Below, piece by piece: positions 24,502 to 32,874 of a stretch of DNA of 43,948 nt. The stretch covers positions 1 through 43,948 of the forward strand of contig JAJXZS010000012.1 in NCBI GenBank assembly GCA_021779955.1. Direction: 5' to 3'. The notes below the pieces were generated by a model. It worked only from the letters and a program-made list of their open reading frames with translations, was not told where the DNA came from and searched no databases. Made by a program: the position numbers and the translations under genes. This stretch comes from Chloroflexota bacterium. Its GTDB lineage: Bacteria > Chloroflexota > Anaerolineae > Anaerolineales > Anaerolineaceae. Numbering within the stretch: the first letter of the stretch is position 1; each line of letters starts with the position of its first letter.

Positions 24502-24529
24502 AGGGCGAGACGCGGTCTCGTCCTTTTTT
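24502..24529 (+). terminator. Rho-independent terminator after the SDR gene
   Basis: A 10-bp stem (AGGGCGAGAC with GTCTCGTCCT, one G-T pair) with a 3-base loop, followed directly by six Ts. It begins 15 bp after the SDR stop and ends the DUF503-to-SDR gene series. Confidence 0.88.
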
Positions 24530-24563
24530 GTTTAAACTCACTGATCTCGCCTCTAAATACGCA

Positions 24564-24572
24564 TGATATACT
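24564..24572 (+). promoter_or_regulatory. Extended -10 promoter for argF-rocD
   Basis: TGATATACT is a TGn-extended -10 element (TATACT at 24567-24572). No convincing -35 lies 17 bases upstream, as often with extended -10 promoters. The start point would be near 24579, about 27 bases before the argF ATG. Confidence 0.5.
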
Positions 24573-24605
24573 TTTAACGCTATTCCATTCTTGATTGAGG
24601 AAATG

Positions 24606-25526
24606 ATGAAAAAAGACTTTTTGGCAGTGTCCGACTATTCACCCGAATCGCTTCAAGAGATGCTCGACCTGGCTGTAGCGCTCAAGAAAGAGCACTTTGC
24701 CAGCGGAAATAAGCCGTTATTCAAGGGCAAAGTCCTGGGGATGATCTTTCAGAAACCCAGTTTACGCACCCGCATCAGCTTCGACATGGCCATGCGCCAC
24801 ATGGCGGGCGACGCGCTCTACATTTCGCCCGCAGAGATCGGCCTGGGTCAACGCGAATCCATTGCCGACGTTGCGCGGGTGCTCTCAGGTTACGTGGATG
24901 CCATCATGGCCAGGGTTTTCGAGCACAAGCACATTCTCGAACTCGCCAAATGGTCCTCGATTCCCGTGATCAACGGCCTCAGCGATTACAATCATCCCTG
25001 CCAGGCGATGGCAGATGCACTCACCATTGTCGAGAAATTTGGTGATCTCAAAGGCTTGAACGTGGCATACATCGGCGATGGCAATAATGTCGCCGTCTCA
25101 TTGATGCACATCTGCGCCAAACTGGGTGCCAACTTCACCATCGCCTCCCCGGAGTGCTACGATATCGTGCCAAACGCCATCGAAGATGCCAGGAAGTTTG
25201 CGGCATCCTCTGGCAGCAAGCTGGCGTTCATTCGCGACCCGCATGAAGCCGTGAAGAACGCCCATGTCATCTATACTGATACTTGGACGAGCATGGGCCA
25301 GGAAGCCGAAACCGAGAAACGCAAGCTCGTCTTCCCGCCTTACCAGGTCAATCAGAAACTCGTATCCGAAGCGGATAAAGACGTCATCGTCATGCACTGC
25401 CTGCCCGCCCATCGCGGCCAGGAGCTGACGGACGAAGTCGCAGATGGTCCGCATTCGGTCATCTTCCAGCAAGCCCACAACCGTTTACATGCCCAAAAGG
25501 CGGTGCTGGTCAAACTACTGGAGTAG
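24606..25526 (+). CDS. argF: Ornithine carbamoyltransferase
   Basis: Forms citrulline from ornithine and carbamoyl phosphate, or runs in reverse in the arginine deiminase pathway. The 306-residue protein has the carbamoyl-phosphate loop [10 protein letters not shown] (S52-R56; the more common version is STRTR), the [12 protein letters not shown] motif and the OTC signature [11 protein letters not shown] start at the second ATG (24606) because GAGG lies 5 bases before it. rocD follows after 6 bp, so the pair makes and breaks down ornithine products in one unit. No carbamate kinase or arginine deiminase gene is present nearby, so anabolic versus catabolic use cannot be decided here. Confidence 0.94.
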   Translation: MKKDFLAVSDYSPESLQEMLDLAVALKKEHFASGNKPLFKGKVLGMIFQKPSLRTRISFDMAMRHMAGDALYISPAEIGLGQRESIADVARVLSGYVDAIMARVFEHKHILELAKWSSIPVINGLSDYNHPCQAMADALTIVEKFGDLKGLNVAYIGDGNNVAVSLMHICAKLGANFTIASPECYDIVPNAIEDARKFAASSGSKLAFIRDPHEAVKNAHVIYTDTWTSMGQEAETEKRKLVFPPYQVNQKLVSEADKDVIVMHCLPAHRGQELTDEVADGPHSVIFQQAHNRLHAQKAVLVKLLE

Positions 25527-25532
25527 GCCAAA

Positions 25533-26735
25533 ATGAAAACAGCAGAATACATTTCGCTTGAAGATCAATACGGTGCAAACAACTATCACCCTCTCGACAT
25601 CGTCATCGGCAAAGCCCGGGGTGTTTGGGTTTATGATGTTGAAGGGCGTAAGTACCTGGATTGTCTGAGCGCGTATTCTGCTCTGAACCAGGGCCACGTC
25701 CACCCCTCCATCCAGAAAGCCCTTTTCCAGCAGGCTAAAAAGCTGACCCTCACTTCGCGTGCGTTCCGCAACGATCAGTTACCGCTCTTCTACCGGGAAT
25801 TGTGCGAGATGACGGGATATCAAAAAGCTCTGCCCATGAACAGCGGTACGGAAGCCGTCGAAACAGCCCTTAAACTGGCGCGTAAATGGGCATATGAGGT
25901 CAAGGGAATCGCCCGCCACCAGGCGGAGATCATCACAGCCTCAGGCAACTTTCACGGCCGCAGTATTACGATCGTCTCGTTCTCGTCGGAAGCCCAATAT
26001 CGTGATGATTTCGGCGCGTTTACGCCGGGGTTCAACACCGTCGCATATGGCGATGCCTCTGCCGTTGCCGCGGCCATCACGCCAAACACAGCGGCAGTCA
26101 TGCTCGAACCGATTCAGGGTGAAGGAGGGGTGATCCTGCCGCCAGTCGGATACCTTGCCGAGGTGAAGGCGATCTGTGAACGCAATAATGTTCTCTTCAT
26201 CGCCGATGAAATCCAGACAGGTTTGGGCAGGGTGGGTAAGCTGTTTGCTTGCGAGTACGAAAACGTCCGTCCGGACATCATGATTATCGGCAAGGCGCTG
26301 TCGGGTGGTTTCTATCCGGTTTCAGCGATCCTGGCAGATGAGCCGTTGCTTGGCCTCTTCAAACCTGGCGATCACGGCTCCACGTTCGGAGGAAGCCCGC
26401 TGGCCTGCGCCGTTGCACGCGCTTCCCTCAAGGTGATCCGTGACGAACACCTCGCCGAACGTTCTGCCGAACTCGGCGAATACTTCATCACCGAGTTGCG
26501 CAAGATTCAGAGTCCGCACATCAAGGAAATACGTGGCAAAGGTTTGCTCATCGGCATCGAGCTCAAGCCTGAAGCCGGTGGAGCCCGCCGCTTCTGCGAA
26601 GCCTTGATGAAGCAGCGTATCCTCGCCAAGGAGACGCACCAGAACGTGATCAGGTTCGCGCCGCCCTTGGTCATCGACAAAAAGACGATCGATTGGGCGC
26701 TGCCTCGCATCAGAAGAGTCCTGCGCATGAAGTAA
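25533..26735 (+). CDS. rocD: Ornithine aminotransferase
   Basis: PLP enzyme transferring the delta-amino group of ornithine to 2-oxoglutarate, giving glutamate semialdehyde. The 400-residue class III aminotransferase has the family order: YLDCLSAYSALNQGHVHP near the N-terminus, MNSGTEAVETALKLARKW, ASGNFHGRS, EPIQGEGGV, ADEIQTGLGR with the PLP-contacting Asp, and Lys254 in IIGKALSGG as the Schiff-base lysine. The N-terminal sequence and AYSALNQGH favour OAT over acetylornithine aminotransferase. It lies 6 bp after argF and before a stem-loop terminator. Together the genes connect ornithine to proline/glutamate and citrulline pools. Confidence 0.93.
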   Translation: MKTAEYISLEDQYGANNYHPLDIVIGKARGVWVYDVEGRKYLDCLSAYSALNQGHVHPSIQKALFQQAKKLTLTSRAFRNDQLPLFYRELCEMTGYQKALPMNSGTEAVETALKLARKWAYEVKGIARHQAEIITASGNFHGRSITIVSFSSEAQYRDDFGAFTPGFNTVAYGDASAVAAAITPNTAAVMLEPIQGEGGVILPPVGYLAEVKAICERNNVLFIADEIQTGLGRVGKLFACEYENVRPDIMIIGKALSGGFYPVSAILADEPLLGLFKPGDHGSTFGGSPLACAVARASLKVIRDEHLAERSAELGEYFITELRKIQSPHIKEIRGKGLLIGIELKPEAGGARRFCEALMKQRILAKETHQNVIRFAPPLVIDKKTIDWALPRIRRVLRMK

Positions 26736-26746
26736 ATCGAACTCGA

Positions 26747-26780
26747 GAATCCCTGACAATAGCGCGACCGTCAGGGATTC
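26747..26780 (+). terminator. Stem-loop terminator after rocD
   Basis: An 11-bp perfect stem (GAATCCCTGAC and its complement) with a 12-base loop, beginning 11 bp after the rocD stop. The following T-tract is short (TTATG), so efficiency is uncertain. Confidence 0.65.
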
Positions 26781-26851
26781 TTATGTCCGTTTCTCCGAAC
26801 GGCTGTAAAATGAACCTGGTCTTATTTTTAGTCCTCCGAGGAATATTTAAT

Positions 26852-28297
26852 ATGAGATACACCAAAATCGTGTGCACGCTGGGACCCAGCAGTTCTACGG
26901 AAAGCGAAATCACAAAGCTGATCGAAGCCGGGATGGACGTCGCCCGCATGAATTTCTCCCACGGAACGCATGAATTCCATGCTGCCACCATCGACCTTGT
27001 CCGCCAATGCTCTGCCAAACTCAACAAGCCGGTGGCAATTCTCCAGGATCTTCAAGGGCCCAAGCTCAGGGTCGGAGACCTCCCTCCGGAGGGTGTCCAA
27101 CTAAAAGAAGGTTCTACGGTTTTTCTATATGTGGTCGGCGAAACCCAACCTCAGCAAAAAGCGGGACAGGAATACCTGCCGCTTTTGGTTCCGAATCTCG
27201 CGAAGGCCGTCAAACCGGGAAGTAGGATCCTGCTCGACGACGGCAACCTCGAATTAAATGTTACCGGCGTGCAGGGCGACACAGTGGTTGCCCGCGTCGT
27301 CCTGGGCGGCACGATCACCTCGCATAAAGGAGTCAACCTGCCCGGAACGAACCTCGGCATTCCAGGGTTCACCGAAAAAGACCGCGTCGATCTGGAATTC
27401 GGCCTCTCCCAGGATATCGATGTTTTGGCAATCTCCTTCGTCGAGCGTGCAGAAGACATTGCCAGGGTTCGCAAATTCATCCAGGAGACCAGGCCTGACC
27501 GGTCGTCTCTACCCATTATCGCCAAGCTCGAAAGGCCGGAGGCGATTACGAACCTGCATGAGATCATGCACGAAGCGGATGGCGTTATGGTCGCTCGCGG
27601 TGATCTCGCTGTGGAAACCTCGCCTGCAATTGTCCCTGTGATCCAGAAGGAAGCGATTCGCATGGCAAATCGCCATGCCAAATACGTGATCACCGCCACC
27701 CAGATGCTCGATTCGATGATTCACAACCCGCGCCCCACCCGCGCTGAGGCTTCAGACGTGGCAAACGCCGTATTTGACGGCACAGATGCTGTCATGCTCT
27801 CAGCTGAGACCGCCAATGGTTCCTACCCGATCGAAAGCGTCAAAATGATGGATGAGATCGTCCGTGAAGCCGAAAAACATTCGCTGGAATGGAGCCGTCT
27901 GGCCGATTTACCTGAAGAAGCCAAAAAAGATGATGCGTTGAGTATTTCCAGGGCAGCCCGTGAGCTTGCCCACGACCGTAATGTCGCAGATATCGCTGTC
28001 TTTACCCACTCTGGCAAAACAGCCTTGTTGATGTCTAAATCCAGGCCGCGAGTCCCCATCCTGGCATGCACTCCCGAAGAGCGCACCTATAAGCTTCTCA
28101 GCATGTATTGGGGGGTTGTCCCCCTGGTGGTTCCCCACGCCTCCACCCTCGAACAAATGGTGCATTACGTGGACGAAGCCCTGAGCAAACGCTTTCACCT
28201 GAAACCTGGCCAGCAGGTGATTCTGATTAGTGGATTCCCCCTGGACGCCATGATCCCGCCAAACCTCGCCCTTTTACACACGCTGGGCCAGTCATAG
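26852..28297 (+). CDS. pyk: Pyruvate kinase
   Basis: Transfers phosphate from PEP to ADP in the last step of glycolysis. The 481-residue protein has RYTKIVCTLGPSS at the start, RMNFSHG, ILQDLQGPKLR, the catalytic-site strand PIIAKLERPEA, ARGDLAVE and the signature TATQMLDSMI then PTRAEASDVANAVFDGTDAVMLSAETA. A C-terminal regulatory domain is present (about 355-481), but no extra PEP-utiliser domain. I start at 26852, with GAGGA upstream; the frame opens earlier (26693) within rocD but those residues are unrelated. A single gene with its own leader. Confidence 0.97.
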   Translation: MRYTKIVCTLGPSSSTESEITKLIEAGMDVARMNFSHGTHEFHAATIDLVRQCSAKLNKPVAILQDLQGPKLRVGDLPPEGVQLKEGSTVFLYVVGETQPQQKAGQEYLPLLVPNLAKAVKPGSRILLDDGNLELNVTGVQGDTVVARVVLGGTITSHKGVNLPGTNLGIPGFTEKDRVDLEFGLSQDIDVLAISFVERAEDIARVRKFIQETRPDRSSLPIIAKLERPEAITNLHEIMHEADGVMVARGDLAVETSPAIVPVIQKEAIRMANRHAKYVITATQMLDSMIHNPRPTRAEASDVANAVFDGTDAVMLSAETANGSYPIESVKMMDEIVREAEKHSLEWSRLADLPEEAKKDDALSISRAARELAHDRNVADIAVFTHSGKTALLMSKSRPRVPILACTPEERTYKLLSMYWGVVPLVVPHASTLEQMVHYVDEALSKRFHLKPGQQVILISGFPLDAMIPPNLALLHTLGQS

Positions 28298-28328
28298 TAG
28301 CGCTTACAGCACTGACAGGAGAATCGCA

Positions 28329-29444
28329 ATGCAGCGGCGAACCATCGACACAACCGATAAAAAAGATATTGACCGATTCTGTTCATTCCCATTTGACCTT
28401 TACAGGGAGAATCCCTATTGGGTACCTCCCTTGCATGGCGATATCGAAGCCCTTATGGATCGCGCGGCGCACCCCTTTTACACGCACTCTCAGGCCGATT
28501 TTCTGGTCGTTGAAGACGAAGGCAAGACTCTCGGACGAATCGCCGTCCTCAAGAACGAGAATTTCTGCGCCTATCACAAGGCCGAAGTCGCTTTTTTCTA
28601 CCTCTTCGAATGCGTGGATGATCTGCAAGTCTCCCGGCTTCTGTTTGACGGCGCCTTCGAATGGGCAAAATCGCACGGCGCAACCCAGATCATGGGTCCC
28701 AAGGGATTCCTCCGTTCCAGCGGATTGGGCCTGCTGATCGAAGGCTTCGATCTGCTCCCGGCAATGGGCATTCCCTACAACCTGCCTTACTACGCCAGGC
28801 TCATCGAAGCCGCCGGATTCGAAAAAGAGACTGACCACGTTTCAGGTTTTCTGAATCATCATCTCACCCCAAAGCTGCACCAGGCCGCCGAGCGCGTCAT
28901 CGCCCGGGGCCAGTTCTCGGTCAAGAAGTTCAAGTCCAAAAAAGATCTTATGGCCATGATCCCGGTTGTAGACTACGTCCACAAGAAAGCCTTTGAGAAC
29001 AATCCGGGGTTCTACCCGTCCACGCCTGAGGAATTCGCTCTGATCGCCAGGAGCATCATCGCCATTGCCGATCCAAAGATGATCAAGATCATCATGCATA
29101 ACGGCGACGTTGCCGGTTTTGTCATCGCCTACCGCAACATCAATAGCGCCATCCAAAAGGTCAAGGGCCGGCTCTATCCCTTTGGTTGGATTACCCTCCT
29201 CAACGCCAAACGATCCTCTCGCACCGCCGACCTCAACGGCTTGGGTTTATTGCCCGAATTTCAGGGGCTGGGTGGCAACGTGCTCTTATATTCTGAAGTC
29301 GAAAAGACGCTCGCAGATTCCGGCATGACCTCCGGTGAGATCGTGCAGGTGGACGAGCGTAATTTCCGCAGCAAGTCTGATATGGACTTTATGGAAGTGG
29401 TTTGGAACAAGCGCCATCGCACGTATCGAATATCCCTGATTTAG
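28329..29444 (+). CDS. GNAT-fold protein of unknown substrate
   Basis: A 371-residue protein. The C-terminal half has features of an acetyltransferase fold: ADLNGLGLLPEFQGLGGNVLLYSEVEKTLADSG resembles the acetyl-CoA-binding loop (Q/RxxGxG/A) and following helix. The N-terminal half starts with FPFDLYRENPYWVPPLHGD, which is typical of a conserved family of uncharacterised GNAT-like proteins (YghO-like). Length is nearly double that of a single GNAT domain, so two such domains are likely. The start at 28329 has AGGAGA about 6 bases upstream. Gap to the transporter downstream is 8 bp, so the two are probably co-transcribed. Substrate unknown. Confidence 0.75.
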   Translation: MQRRTIDTTDKKDIDRFCSFPFDLYRENPYWVPPLHGDIEALMDRAAHPFYTHSQADFLVVEDEGKTLGRIAVLKNENFCAYHKAEVAFFYLFECVDDLQVSRLLFDGAFEWAKSHGATQIMGPKGFLRSSGLGLLIEGFDLLPAMGIPYNLPYYARLIEAAGFEKETDHVSGFLNHHLTPKLHQAAERVIARGQFSVKKFKSKKDLMAMIPVVDYVHKKAFENNPGFYPSTPEEFALIARSIIAIADPKMIKIIMHNGDVAGFVIAYRNINSAIQKVKGRLYPFGWITLLNAKRSSRTADLNGLGLLPEFQGLGGNVLLYSEVEKTLADSGMTSGEIVQVDERNFRSKSDMDFMEVVWNKRHRTYRISLI

Positions 29445-29452
29445 AGGTGTCC

Positions 29453-30943
29453 TTGACCACGATCAATCCTTCCACCAGCTTACCCGCGAAGATCGAAAGC
29501 ACCGCTTTATCGCTAAGCACCAAGCTCATCTACGGCAGCGGCGATTGGGGACGCGCGTCTTTCAATACCCTCCGCCAGATCTTCTATGCCATCTTCCTCA
29601 CGGACGTCGTCGGTATCGATCCGCGTTTGGCATCCATCGCTGCCCTCATCAGCACGCTGTGGGATGCCATAAACGATCCTCTTGTCGGCTCCATTAGCGA
29701 CAAAGTCCACAGCAAATTCGGACGCAGGCGCCCATTCCTTCTCATCTTCGCCATCCCATTCACGTTTGCCTTTATGATCCTCTGGTGGGCTCCACCATGG
29801 CACAGCCAGATTGCGCTCACGGTCACAGTCACCCTCGCCTATATGATCGCAGACACGATCCAGACCCTGGTCACCGTGCCCTACCTCGCCCTCACTCCAG
29901 ACCTTGCACGCGATTACGATCAACGCACCTCTCTGACCAGTTACCGCATGTTCTTCAACCTCGTCGCATCCCTGGTTACTGCAGTCTCCGCGCCGATGAT
30001 CGTCGATGCAGCCTTGAAATCGGGCGCAGGCACTCAGCAGGGCTACATGATCGTGGCTGCCCTATTCGGCGGGTTCGCTGCCATCCCCTTCCTGATCATC
30101 TTCTTCAGGATCAAGGAGCGTCCGGTTGATGCTGAAGAAAAGCTCGAAAAAGTCACTCTCGGTAAAACGATCCGCGTTCTCGTCGACAACGGTCCCTTCC
30201 GCTTTGCCACGGGTATTTACGTTCTGAACTGGATCTCTTTCGATCTCGTCTCGCTCATGCTCCCCTATTTCCTCATCTACTGGGTAAACCAGGGCAACAT
30301 GATCTCGCAGGTATCTGTCTTCGGCATGGACATCTCGTTGACATCGGTTGTCCTCGGCGTGCTGATGATTGTGGCCGTTATGGCCCTTCCGCTCTGGTCT
30401 GCCATCGCCCAAAAGTTCAGCAAGCGTTGGGCATATATCGTCGGCATGGTCTTCTGGATTGGCGTGCAGATGCTCATCTTCTCCATCCAGCCCGGGAGTG
30501 TCACTTTTATCATCATCCTGGCTGCGCTTGCAGGTCTCAGCGTATCGACTGCTCACGTCATGCCTGAAGCGATCTTCCCCGATGTCATCGACTGGGACGA
30601 ACTGCGCACGCATAAGCGCCGCGAAGGCACATATTACGGCGCGATCAACTTCCTCCGCAAAGTCAGCAGCGCCGGCGCGATATTCCTGGCTCTCCAGGTG
30701 CTTGGCTGGTTCGGATACAAGAGTCCTCCTGAAAACGCGCTCCATTTCACCCAATCACCCATCACGCTGACCGCCATCCGCTACCTCACAGGCCCGATCG
30801 TAGCCTTCCTGCTTCTGGTCGCGATTTTTGTTGCCTGGCGCTACCCCCTTTCACGTGAACGCCAGCGCCGCATCCAGAAAGCGCTTATCAGGCGTAAAAA
30901 TCGGAAACCCAACTTGAAGACCGAAGAGATTCGATCAGAATGA
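29453..30943 (+). CDS. GPH-family (MFS-2) sugar:cation symporter-like transporter
   Basis: A 496-residue integral membrane protein with about twelve hydrophobic segments. The first conserved region is LIYGSGDWGRASFNTLRQIFY, then LWDAINDPLVGSISDK and KFGRRRPFLL, the loop 2-3 signature of GPH symporters (melibiose/glucuronide type). A second such loop sits midway and a WDELRTHKRREGTYYGAINFLRK segment near residue 385 is typical of the family. I start at the TTG at 29453 with AGAGG 5 bases upstream; an in-frame start at 29402 lies inside the previous gene. The cargo (sugar or other solute) cannot be told. Overlaps the next gene by ATGA. Confidence 0.88.
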   Translation: MTTINPSTSLPAKIESTALSLSTKLIYGSGDWGRASFNTLRQIFYAIFLTDVVGIDPRLASIAALISTLWDAINDPLVGSISDKVHSKFGRRRPFLLIFAIPFTFAFMILWWAPPWHSQIALTVTVTLAYMIADTIQTLVTVPYLALTPDLARDYDQRTSLTSYRMFFNLVASLVTAVSAPMIVDAALKSGAGTQQGYMIVAALFGGFAAIPFLIIFFRIKERPVDAEEKLEKVTLGKTIRVLVDNGPFRFATGIYVLNWISFDLVSLMLPYFLIYWVNQGNMISQVSVFGMDISLTSVVLGVLMIVAVMALPLWSAIAQKFSKRWAYIVGMVFWIGVQMLIFSIQPGSVTFIIILAALAGLSVSTAHVMPEAIFPDVIDWDELRTHKRREGTYYGAINFLRKVSSAGAIFLALQVLGWFGYKSPPENALHFTQSPITLTAIRYLTGPIVAFLLLVAIFVAWRYPLSRERQRRIQKALIRRKNRKPNLKTEEIRSE

Positions 30944-31803
30944 ATTCGCCGGAGTACACCCTTTTAATCAGCGCTGCTGAGCTTGCCCGGCATCTTCACC
31001 AGCCCGATTGGGTTATCGTCGATTGCCGCTTCAGCCTGGCGGAACCCGATTGGGGCGAAACCGAGTACACAGCCATCCACATCCCCGGCGCCGTCTATGC
31101 GCACCTCGATCGTGACCTCTCGGGTCCAAAGACGCCCGATGTTGGCAGGCACCCGCTTCCCCCCGCTGAAAAGGTCTTCAGGGTCTTTTCGAACCTCGGC
31201 ATCGACAGCTCCAGGCAGGTCGTCGTTTACGACGCCACCAGTGGGAGTTTCGCCGCCCGGCTCTGGTTCATGCTCAATCTCTATGGTTTCACCCGGGTCG
31301 CCGTCCTTGACGGAGGTCTCGTATACTGGCACGCGCAGGGATATCCCATCGAATCGGGCGAAAACCACAATCCCGCCGCCCGCTTCGAAGGCGTTTACCA
31401 TCCAGAGTTGATGGTTACCACCGCTCAAGTCGAGCAGCTCATAGGCAACAAAGACTGGCGCATCATCGACGCGCGCGCCGCCGAGCGCTACGCCGCCGAG
31501 ACCGAGCCGATCGACCCGGTCAAAGGCCATATACCCGGCGCGCTCAACCGCTTCCACGAGCTCAATCTCGACAGGGATTCACTCTTTAAATCTCCAGAGC
31601 AGCTCAAAGAAGAGTTCATCCCCTTGCTCGATCCTGAGCATCCTGAAAACACCATCGTTTACTGCGGCTCAGGCGTCACATCCAGCCACCACCTCATCGC
31701 TATGAAACTCGCCGGCCTGCCCGCGCCCAAACTTTACGTCGGCTCATGGTCCGAGTGGATTCGAGATCCCTCCCGCCCCATCAAACAGGACAAAAAACCC
31801 TGA
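30940..31803 (+). CDS. sseA: Thiosulfate / 3-mercaptopyruvate sulfurtransferase
   Basis: Two tandem rhodanese domains in 287 residues. Domain 1 (about 10-135): VIVDCRFSL, HIPGAVYAHLDRDLSGP, VVVYDATSGSFAARLWFML, where the active Cys is replaced (non-catalytic, as usual). Domain 2 (about 155-285): RIIDARAAERY, GHIPGAL and the active loop CGSGVTSSH with the persulfide cysteine. CGSGVT favours a SseA-type enzyme. It transfers sulfur from thiosulfate or mercaptopyruvate to thiol acceptors. Start overlaps the transporter stop by 4 bases, so they are translated together. The symbol is by motif and is only moderately certain between SseA and thiosulfate sulfurtransferase. Confidence 0.88.
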   Translation: MNSPEYTLLISAAELARHLHQPDWVIVDCRFSLAEPDWGETEYTAIHIPGAVYAHLDRDLSGPKTPDVGRHPLPPAEKVFRVFSNLGIDSSRQVVVYDATSGSFAARLWFMLNLYGFTRVAVLDGGLVYWHAQGYPIESGENHNPAARFEGVYHPELMVTTAQVEQLIGNKDWRIIDARAAERYAAETEPIDPVKGHIPGALNRFHELNLDRDSLFKSPEQLKEEFIPLLDPEHPENTIVYCGSGVTSSHHLIAMKLAGLPAPKLYVGSWSEWIRDPSRPIKQDKKP

Positions 31804-31821
31804 CCGAATGGTCAGGGTTTT
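31794..31821. terminator. Bidirectional terminator between sseA and korB
   Basis: A perfect 12-bp stem (AAAACCCTGACC and its complement) with a GAAT loop; A-tract before and T-tract after, serving both convergent genes. It overlaps the sseA stop. Confidence 0.88.
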
Positions 31822-31827
31822 ACATTT

Positions 31828-32874
31828 TTACGCAAACGATGCGTTGATCTTTTTCAACGAATTCTGATCAGGCCTCAATTCGCTTTCTTTCATCCGGTTC
31901 AGCGCCTTGTCGGGTAAATTGTACATATCGAACATCGATGGCACATCCGGGTCGACGTAGATTAAGCCGGTCACCAGCCAATTCTTCTGATTGCCTTCCT
32001 CGAGCACTCGTAGCGCCTCGAACTTGTTCGACGGATCGTAATCTGTTTCCAGTTTCTTCAAAACGATCGTGCTTCCGTCGTGTAAAGTCACATCCCGCTC
32101 GGTGCCCTCTTCAAAATCTTCGACGGTAATCTCTTCGCGCGCAGGCACAAAATTGATCTCATGCAGGGGAACCTCGTGCTCCTTGCCGAAGGCATACGAG
32201 TGCAGTGAATCCTCATGGTTGCCGAACGTCACGCATGGGCTGATGATGTCCAGCACAGCCGTGCCGCTGTGACTGAACGCCGCCTTGATCAATTCCTTCA
32301 CCTGCCGCGGATCGCCTGCAAAAGACCGAGCTACGAACGAGGCGTTCGCTGCCAGCGCTTCCATCGCAATATCGACGGGCAGGTACGGATTTTTGCCCTG
32401 TTTCTTGATCGATAACCCTTTTTCAGCAGTCGCTGAGAATTGTCCTTTTGTCAGGCCATAAACGCCATTGTTCTCGACGATGTACACCATCGGCAGGTTG
32501 CGCCGCACAATGTGCTTGAACTGACCCATGCCGATGCTCGCAGAGTCACCATCACCGCTCAAACCGATGCCTTTGAGCGAGGTATCCGCAAACAGGCTGC
32601 CTTCAGCCAGCGAAGGCATTCTTCCATGCAGGCCGTTGAAACTGAATGAGCGGCTCATGAAATAGGTTGGACTCTTGCTCGAGCAGCCGATGCCGCTAAA
32701 CTTGACCACATCCTCCGGGATCAGGTTCAGCTCGTAGCAGGCTGCCACGATTTGCGCCGCAATTCCGTTATGCCCGCACCCCTGGCACAGCGTGCTCGAT
32801 GCGCCGCGGTAGTCAGCCTTGCTCATCCCAACCAGGTTCAACTGAGTCGTTGTCGGTGTGATGGTTTCTGTCAT
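31828..32874 (-). CDS. korB: 2-oxoacid:ferredoxin oxidoreductase, beta subunit
   Basis: A 348-residue TPP-binding subunit. The N-terminus has LCQGCGHNG and IGCSSKSPTYF; the TPP site is GDGDSASIGMGQ with NNGVYGLTKGQ, and cysteines in the N-terminal part probably hold one [4Fe-4S] cluster. With the fused gamma-alpha subunit it oxidatively decarboxylates 2-oxoglutarate or a related 2-oxoacid to acyl-CoA and reduced ferredoxin. I start at the ATG at 32874, with GGAG upstream; it overlaps the korA stop by ATGA. A longer frame upstream of 32874 lies within korA. Length and motif order match the KorB type more than pyruvate or branched-chain enzymes, but substrate preference is unproven. Confidence 0.93.
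   Translation of the reverse strand: MTETITPTTTQLNLVGMSKADYRGASSTLCQGCGHNGIAAQIVAACYELNLIPEDVVKFSGIGCSSKSPTYFMSRSFSFNGLHGRMPSLAEGSLFADTSLKGIGLSGDGDSASIGMGQFKHIVRRNLPMVYIVENNGVYGLTKGQFSATAEKGLSIKKQGKNPYLPVDIAMEALAANASFVARSFAGDPRQVKELIKAAFSHSGTAVLDIISPCVTFGNHEDSLHSYAFGKEHEVPLHEINFVPAREEITVEDFEEGTERDVTLHDGSTIVLKKLETDYDPSNKFEALRVLEEGNQKNWLVTGLIYVDPDVPSMFDMYNLPDKALNRMKESELRPDQNSLKKINASFA

Noticed and set aside
29402-29452. Earlier start for the GPH transporter at 29402
   Set aside because: It overlaps the preceding gene by 43 bases and lacks a ribosome site, while the TTG at 29453 has AGAGG at correct spacing.
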